Assembly (NCBI GenBank): GCA_947454285.1
Contig: CANGJO010000012.1
Span: forward strand, 1 to 16,960
Source: Microbacteriaceae bacterium
Lineage (GTDB): Bacteria; Actinomycetota; Actinomycetes; Actinomycetales; Microbacteriaceae
DNA length: 16,960 nucleotides
Direction: 5' to 3'
The translations under genes were made by a program, and so were the position numbers. The notes below the pieces were generated by a model that was not told where the DNA came from, did no database searches, and worked only from the letters and a program-made list of their open reading frames with translations. Of the stretch, positions 6,391 to 15,500 are shown piece by piece. Each line of letters begins with the position of its first letter. The stretch's first letter is position 1.

Positions 6391-6424
6391 TAATGCACGT
6401 ACCCCAACGCCCAAAGAAACCCAA

Positions 6425-6559
6425 ATGTTGATCCAGTGGATTAAAGCCTTACGTGCTTCTAAAACCAGAAGGCGCAAATTTGCCGCGTCTACTCTTGGCA
6501 CCACTGGCATCGCAATCGCAGTAATTCTTTCACTTTTTATTGGCGACGGGGCGAAGGCG
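6425..6559 (+). other. Signal peptide of the giant protein (residues 1-45)
   Basis: A long basic N-region with TRRRK at 14-18 is followed by a hydrophobic core (about 22-39, ending AVILSLFIG) and an AKA-Q cleavage site after residue 45. This indicates Sec export. The RRRKF run slightly recalls a Tat motif but lacks the full pattern. Confidence 0.75.
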
Positions 6560-9500
6560 CAAATACAAACCGTTGTCGTGACTCCAGCTAACTGCACAGT
6601 TGATGGCGGCGTTGCAGCATCTTCAGTCTCGAATGTCTGTGACGGTTCGCAGTCCACAAAGACGGTGTTCACCGCTGATGCGATCGTGCTTAAAGTTACA
6701 CTTTCAAAACCAGCCATTGTTACTGGCGTGAATATCACACCTGGTGACGACGACAACCTTTACCCCTACCGTGTAGCTAGCGCAACCCAAATCCAGGGAT
6801 GCACCTCAGCAGGGCAAGGCTGTGAAACAGTGGGAACTAATGCATCTAATGCATTCTCTTACTACGAAGTATCCATTGTTGGTGCCGGTCTAAATCAGCC
6901 ATTCGACTCTAGTAAGTACGGATGTGAAATCCTTGGCACAGGTACTCGATGTCTGCAATTTAGCGAAATTACTTTCAACACATCTGTAACTACCCGCACA
7001 CTTTCTTTTGGCAGCGTTGCCACGCAGACTTACAACACCACCCAAACCGTCACAGCAACAGCAAGCGCTGGCACCGGAACAATTACCTATTCATCGAGTG
7101 ACACAGGTAAATGTACAGTCGACTCCAACACTGGAGTTGTAACCGCCACCTCAGGCACTGGACAATGCACCATCACAGCTTCAGTCGCATCCGATGGAGT
7201 TTATTCGGCTGCAACTGCATCTGTAGATATAACGCTTGCCAAAGCAGCTCAGGCAACTTTCAACTTCACTAGAAGTACATTCATGAAGGTGTGGGACGGA
7301 GTTGCCTATTCACAGGACATAACTTTCACGCCGTCGGGTGGTTCCGGAACGGGTTCTGTTTCTTACTCTGTTTCCAACAATACGGCCACAAATTGTTCAC
7401 TGGTTCCTAATGGTTCCGCATGGACTATCTCTGCGGACACCGGCGGGCAATGCAGGATCACAGCGGTCAAGGCCGGGGACAGCAACTATCTTGCCGCAAC
7501 ATTCTCGACTTCTACATACACAGGAAATTCAACTTACGCAGACTTTTTGTTCCAGCGCGCCACGTTAGCAAATCCAACCAGTCTGAGTGCTACTCCCATA
7601 GCGCAATCAAGCTCGCTCACCGTTTCATTCACAAAGGCTGCTAACGCAACTGACACCCAAGTTGCGCTGTTTGTTGACGGCGCAACTACCTCAACATTCA
7701 AGACCGCAACGATTTCGGGCACTAGTTATACCTTTACTGGTTTGACGGCAAACACACCTTACTTTTTTGCAACGAAATCACTAGCAGCCACGAATGATGC
7801 CTACTACTTCTCAGCTTCGAGCTTCAGTTCCAGAGTTTCGGCGACAACCAATACACCCACAACCTTGGCCTTCACAACTCCGACTTCGGGGCTCTCCGCA
7901 ACCAAGGGGTCCTTATATTCACTGGACCTATCGGGGCTTGCCTCTGGAGGATACGGTTCAAAAACTTTCACTACGACTGGTTCTTTGCCTGCCGGCTTGA
8001 GCCTATCTGGATCAACCATTTCAGGTACACCAACAACTGAAGGCTCATTCTCAATCACGTCAACAGTTAGAGATGAAGATTTAGCATCTGCAACTACCTC
8101 GTCCTTCGCAATTGTAGTTGCGCCAGTTGCTCCAACTATTACGTCGCAACCGGCTTCTTCAAGCACGGTAGGGCAGGGCGGCTCAATTACGCTCTCGGTC
8201 ACTGCAACCGGGACTGCACTGAGTTATCAATGGAAAAAAGATGGAACAGTGATTTCGGGTGCCACGAGCTCGTCTCTAGTGTTGAATCCAGTCGGGGCAA
8301 ACGATGGAGGCACTTACACCGTTGATGTAAAGAGCACTGTCAACTCAGTCACCTCTGCCGCAACGACGTCTTCAAACTCCGGACTAGTCGTGGTAGACGC
8401 GCCTGCCATTTCAACCCAACCTGCAAATAGCAGCATTAGCGATTACACATCAGCTAGTTTCTCCGTCACAGCCTCAGTTCAGGCTGGGGGAACAATAACG
8501 TATCAGTGGCAGTCAAGCCCAGCGGGTTCAAGTGTCTACACCAATGTTTCAGGTGGCGCGTACTCGGGTGCAACTACGTCCACCCTATCGATTAGCAATT
8601 CGTACACAACTGTGTCTGATTTCAATGGGAGAAAATTTCGAGTTCTGGTGACAAATACCAAGAGTTCAACCACTGCACTTACAACTTCGAGTGTGGCAAC
8701 CTTAAGTGTCTATGCAGATATAAATTGGTCTAGTCCCCCGACAAGCGTTTCAACCGTAATTGGCTCTGCCTATTCATATGATTTTTCAAATGTCATCACA
8801 GGTGGTGTTCCAACGAAATCTTTTGAACTAGACGGTACTTCAAACCTACCCAGCGGCTTGAGTTTTGATACGACAACAGGCGTACTGTCCGGTTCACCAG
8901 CACGTGGAACAGTAGGGACAAACTATTTTCTGAAGATTAAGGGTGTAGATGCCCTGGGCCTCAAGACGTCCCTTCAATCCGTCAGAGTCAACGTCGCTAA
9001 AGCTACTCACACCTCTGCGACGAACGTGACAGCAACTTTAAATAGTGGTCAACTCAAGTCGTTCAACGTTAGTTGGAGTTCGCCAGGCACGGCAGCCTGG
9101 GATTATGACGCGGCAAACCACGGTGCTAACTACACCGTGGTTATGTATGAAACAGCAACATCAACAGCGGTGTTGGCAATCAAGGGCAGCATAACGACAA
9201 CGAGCGTTACTATTTCAAGCGCAGATTACAGCCCAATGAAATATTCGACAGACTACTACTTTGCAGTTACTGCAAACGCTGGCACCTCTCCTGACTACTC
9301 AAGTGCTGCGGCGTCCACAAGGGCGATGGCCACAACAGGTACCGGCCCACCTGTTCCTACCGTTCAGCCCTTGCCAAGCAGTACCTATTTTTGGGATGGA
9401 CCTAGCAGCCTCAGCGTGACGGCAACCGGAACGGGAACACTTTCCTACAAATGGAAGATGGACACACAGCTTGCCTTCATGTACCCAGGATCGGCGTCCA

Positions 9501-12500
9501 TCGTAACAACACAAACTTGGAACTTTACTTCGGGAAACGCCTATAACAATAAGTACGCGTGTGTCGAGGTGTACAACACCGTATCCGGCGTCACTTCCGA
9601 CCCAGTAACTACTTGTACATACACTCGAAGCACAACAGCCGGAACGCTTGGCACAGTAGGGCACGTTCAGGGGATGGTTGGCGATACATTCTCAAATTCC
9701 GGGGCTAGTGCATCTGGGGGATACGGGAGTTGGACCTATTCGATTTCATCGAGCCCGGGCCTGCCAAACGGTCTCACGCTGAATACATCAACGGGTGTGA
9801 TTAGCGGAACAGCACTTGAAGCTGTAGACCGACTTATTACCTTGGTAGCAACGGACTTACGAGGGCTTTCAACATCCAAGAGCGTCAAGGTGGGAATATC
9901 AACACCCATAACACTGACAACCTCTGCAACCAGTTCGTCGTCATTAACTTCAGCTGATGTGACGTTTTCTGCTGAGGGTGGAACGTCTTCCGCTTGGTAC
10001 GTGGTGCGAGTTAGTGCAGGCACGGCAACAGGTTGTCAGTTTGAAAAAAATGGAGTGTCGTCTACAAGCAACAACATAAACACTTCGCCCCTAAAGGTCA
10101 AAGCTACAAGCAAGGGTACCTGTTTACTCACGGCAGCAAAATTGGAGGCTAGCGTCACAAACAGCAACTTTCTAGATGTTGTTTCGCCTGCAGTCACATT
10201 TACTTTCACCGGAACCAGTCAAACCATTTCATTTAGCCAGCAAAGCAACGTTGCCTATTCCAACTCAACATTCAATGTCCCTGCACCTAGTGCTTCTTCA
10301 GGGCTTACAGTTTCCCTGCAGTCAGACACTCCTTCTGTCTGCACAAACTCCTCACGTGTGATCACAATTGTTTCAACTGGTACTTGTTCGATTCGTGCCA
10401 CACAAGCAGGTAACTCTACCTACGCAGCTGCGACGGATGTAGTAAACACTTTTGAAATTACTCAAAAAGCTGTCACAGTGACAGCTTTATTGAGCAGTAG
10501 CACGATGACTTTTGGCGGAACTCAGCCGACCAAGAGCTTTACTGTCTCGGGGCTCGTGGGTAGTGACGCAATATCTTCTGTAACTTACACATATTCGACT
10601 TCAAACACCGCAGACGCTCCAAATGCGACTGGAACCCATACGCTTACTCCTTCTGCAGCAGTATTCTCAACAGGTAGCGAATCAAACTACAACATCACAT
10701 ATGCGACTGCAAGCCTTACCGTCAATCCGAATGCTCCAGCTATCTCTTCGCAACCAGCGTCTCAAAACAAATATGTTTCTGACTCTTCCGCTACATTTTC
10801 GGTTTCAGCAACTGCCGCAGTAGGTAGCCTTTCTTACCAATGGCAAGTGTCTACAGATTCAGGGTCCAGTTGGAACAACGCCTCCGGTACTTCAACGAAT
10901 TCCTCTTATGTCATAAGTTCTATCCAGACTGGACTTAACGGTTACCAGTACAGGGTTATTGTCACCGCTACTTCTAATTCTTTGACAGCAAGTACCACAT
11001 CCAGCGCTGCTACGCTGACCGTAAAAGTGACTCAGAGCATCAGCCAGACTTACTTTGCTACAACGGCTACCGGAACAGTCGGGGACAGCAAGTCCTATTC
11101 AGCTGTCACAGCAACCTCTGGCTTGACGGTCGCTTTCACCACAACGACTCCTTCTATATGCACCGTTTCGGGCACTTCTGTGACGCTAGACGCGCCTGGT
11201 GATTGTGTAATCAAGGCTAATCAGACTGGTAACAGCTCGTACTATGCGGCAACAGAGCGCACCCAAACAATCACTGTTGCGGCCGCAAAAATTGCCCAAA
11301 CAATAACCTTCTCAGGCTTCAGCGGCGCAACTTTTGGTGATTCACCGGTGGCTGCGTCTGTTAGTACCGATGCCGCAGGCCTAACGGTAGTTTTGACTTC
11401 TCGCAGCACCTCAGTGTGCACCGTCTCAGGATCTACGGTCACAATTGTGGGCGCAGGAACATGTTCAATCAGCGCCAACCAGTCGGGCGACAACACGTAC
11501 AACGCAGCTTCACAGGTGACTCGCACATTCACAGTCGCAAAGAAGAACCTCGTAGTTACTTCGACATTGAGCTCAAGCAGTATTACCTACGGAGCAACAC
11601 CGCCAACTTCTGGATTTATAGCCCCAGCCTTAGTTGGTAACGATGACTTGACGGTCACACAAACCTATACAGACGCAGGATCTTATAACTCCACGATTCA
11701 ACCAACTGCCGTTGGAAGCTACACACTTACTCCATCGGCGGCAGTGTTCACAAGTGGTAGCGCTGACAACTACAACATTTCATACGCGACTGCATCGTTA
11801 GCGATTGTCACCAGAACGCAGAGCATTTCATTTACAACAATTAGTACTCAAACTTTCGGCGTATCTCCGATAACGGCCGTGGCGACTGCAACATCGGGGC
11901 TGACAGTTTCCTTTACTTCATCAACAACAGCTGTGTGTACTGTGAGCGGATCAACAATCACAATCCTTGCGGTTGGTACTTGTACCATCGCCGCGGACCA
12001 GGCTGGAAACTCAAGCTACTCGCCGGCAACTACAGTCACTAAATCATTCACGGTTAGCCCCAAGCCACTAACTCAAGGAGTAGTAACCGCAACGTCACCA
12101 GCTGGTGAAAGAATGACAATCAGCGCAACATGGACTGCAGTTACAAACGCTACGGGCTACGTTGTGAAGCTGTGGAGTAGCGGCACTACCGAGTGGAAGT
12201 CATTCACGGTTGATGCAAATACAACCAGCCAGACCTTTAGCCCAACAAACACTACGAATTTGGTTGACAACGCACCGTACACGGTATCGGTTATGGCAAC
12301 CGGAACCGGTAACTACACAAATTCTGCCGTTGTGCACAGTTCATTGACCTATACCCGAACAGTCGCTGTAGTGAATTACAACCCTCAGCAGGGTGCTGGC
12401 TACAGCCCTAGTGAATTTAGCGGAACGCTTCCTTCTCAGCAGCGCTACATTAATGGCGCAGCCAGCCCACTTACCGTTTCGTTGAACTCTGGAAACTATG

Positions 12501-15500
12501 CACGAGTGGGCTACGACTTCATGGGTTGGAACACGCAGCCAAATGGTTCGGGTATTACCTACACACCTGGCGTCACAACTACCTATGGCGACATAAATCT
12601 TTGGCCAATGTGGGAGCGAACTGCGCTCACAGTTACTTTCAATTCCAACTACGGAACAGCCACAACCACTACTCAAACATTTGAATACGGTGTGCTCAAA
12701 AACCTAGACGCGAATACCTTCACTAGAACTGGGTACGCATTCGCAGGTTGGGCAACAACCAGCGGCGGATCAGTGTCCCAAACTGACGGTTCAGGCATCA
12801 TCATCACATCAAGCCGCACGCTCTATGCAAAGTGGACGGCCATTGACTACACCGTGACCTATGCAGCTAACGGCTCATCGGCAACCGTTCCTACAGAAAC
12901 AGCCAAGAACTATCAGGACACCGTGACCGTCAAAGCTGCAATAACGCGAACCGGTTACGACTTCCAGGGCTGGTCAGACGGAACTACGACCTATAGCCCA
13001 AGCGCAACCCTGACCATGCCAGCAAGAAACGTGACGCTCACCGCGCTCTGGCAGCTCCAGGTTTACACAATTACCTATAACGATGCGAGTGCATTATCGG
13101 GTTCACCTTCTAGAACCAGCGACGACTATACCTATGGCTACCCGGCAATTTCATTGCCTACTGAGGGCACATTAGTAAAGACCGGCTACAACTTTGGTGG
13201 ATGGTCAGTGACCCTCGGCGGCAGCGCAATTGTTGGCAATTACACACCAACCTCAAGCAAGACCCTTTACGCGGTATGGACACCGATTACCTACACAGTT
13301 ACCTATAACTCGAACGGTGCAACGGGCGCGCTTGCACAAACCTCGGACAGCTACACAACCGGAGGCACAGCTATCACACTGCCCGGTGCAGGCCAGATGA
13401 CTAAGGCCGGCCACACCTTCGATGGTTGGTCAACAACAACTACCGGTTCAAAGATTTCCGGAACCTACACAACCTCAACCAACAGAACTCTTTACGCGCG
13501 TTGGGTTGCAGTCTCATACACAATCACCTACGACGCTGCAGGTGGGTCAAGCACTCCAACTCAGGCAAATAAAACAATTGGTCAAACATTTACTCTTGCC
13601 GCCGGACCAACAAAAACAAACTTTGAATTCGCCGGTTGGAACGATGGCACCACAACATACGATGCTGGCTATACCTACGTTGTAGAAGATGCAAACATTA
13701 CTCTGACCGCAGAGTGGGTTGAAATTTTCTGGATCCACTACAACTACAACGGTGCAAATGAAACCGAACCCGCAGACCTGAGAAAACTAAATGGTCAGTC
13801 ATACACCGCAGGCGACGCAGTCACCAAAGATGGTTATACCTTTGGCGGTTGGAAGTCTCAGAGCAACGTTTCAATTGCCGCTGGTCAAACATTCACCGTC
13901 AATGCGAACAACTTCATTCTTAGCGCGCAATGGACACCGATTAACTATCACATCACCTACGCATCCGCAGGCGGTGTAGTTCTTCCCACTGAGGCAGATA
14001 AGAATATTTCGCAGACTTTCACAGTTGCTAACGCGCCAACTAGATCTGGCTACACATTCAACGGCTGGAATGATGGTGCGTTAACTTACGGCCCCGGTGC
14101 AACTTATACCGTGACCGCATCTAACGTGACTCTGACCGCACAGTGGACTCCAATTCAATATGACGTGACCTACGACCTTGCTCTAGGAACAAGTGCCGTG
14201 CCGGTGCAGGCTGCCCGAATCGTTGGACAGACATTTGCAGTTGCTGCGATGCCAAGCAGATATGGTTACTCATTTGTTAAGTGGACAGATGGAACAAATG
14301 ATTACCAGCCGGCAGCCACATACACAATGCCGTCAAATGATGTGACTTTGACTGCTGTTTGGCAGGCGACCTCACTTGGCATTACCTATAACTTGAACGG
14401 TGGTTCTGGAACCGCGCCGACCGAAACCAATAAGACAATTGGTAGCACCTTTAGCCTGGCGGGAATCGCTTCATGGCTAAACCACACATTCCTTGGTTGG
14501 TTTGATGGAACAACACTGTTTGGTGCCGGCGATACCTATATGGTTTCGGGTGAGCCGGTAAATCTTGTTGCGCGTTGGTTGGCCAACCTTTTTAGCGCTA
14601 ACTTCTTGCCAGGCGGGGCTTCGGGTTCAAACCCAACCACCGTTGATCGCGAAGCTGGCCAGACCTTTAGCTTGCCGAGTGCATCGGGGTTGACTAAGGC
14701 AAGCCACACATTTGCCGGCTGGACCGATGGCCTACAGACCTATCAGCCGGGCGACATTATTGCCATGCCAAGTCAGGGCACCACATTTACCGCTCTATGG
14801 ACGCCGGACCCAACACCGCCAAGTTCAGGTGGCGGATCCGGCGGTTCTGGTGGGCCATCGGGGCCGATAGTTGTGCCGCCAACCAATAATTCAAAGACCT
14901 TGAAGGTCATATTTGGTTCCGCGAAGTCCCTAGCAAAGGCTGCTGAGATTATTGGCACACCGGTGAAGTGGAAGACTGAAAGCCCAAATTGCAAGGTGGA
15001 TGCCAAGGGCGTTGTAACAACTGTTGCAGTAGGTGAATGTTCCGTAACTGCGATTGATAAAGCCACCCTAAAGATTGCAAGTGTGTTCAATCTTGTGGTT
15101 GAACCCCGATTGAAAATCTCGCTGAAGAGCATCTCAAATCTAAAGCCGACAAGTGCACGGCTAAACGCCTCAGTGGCTTGGCCGGGCAGCGATTTCCAGG
15201 CAAAGTTCTGTGTTGCAACATCGGCAACCGCAACTGATTGCAAGTATTTGTCATCAATTAGTATCTCGAACGAAACCAACAACAATGTTGCGAGCAAGGG
15301 TGCAGTATCAATCGCTCGTGACATTCAAGGGCTAACACCTGGCACCAGATACTTCGTACACGCAGCGGTTTTGGTTGGCGAAAAGTCATATAAGACGGCA
15401 GTGCAAATGCTGCGCACCCCAAAGAAGAATCTGGCGAGCACAAAACCAGATGTAGTAACGCTTCAGTTCCCTGAGTTCACTACAGTTCTATTGCCAGCAC

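Noticed and set aside
6464..6484. Tat signal (RRRKF) in the giant protein
   Set aside because: The S/T-R-R-x-F-L-K pattern is not met, and a 3108-residue multi-module protein is an unlikely folded Tat substrate. Sec export is more likely.
6352..6756. Minus-strand open frame of 134 codons spanning the intergenic region and the start of the giant gene
   Set aside because: It runs antisense to the signal peptide and N-terminal domain and has no motif of its own. It would cover the palindromes and promoter region.
12365..14806. CRISPR-like or tandem DNA repeats
   Set aside because: The periodicity of about 215-260 bp comes from protein repeats. The DNA copies are diverged, with no short identical repeats separated by spacers.
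14773..15324. Open frame of 183 codons on the minus strand inside the giant gene
   Set aside because: It is the antisense of strongly patterned Big/Fn3-like coding sequence and has low-complexity Pro/Gly content, no recognisable motif and no ribosome site. The plus-strand frame is clearly the coding one.
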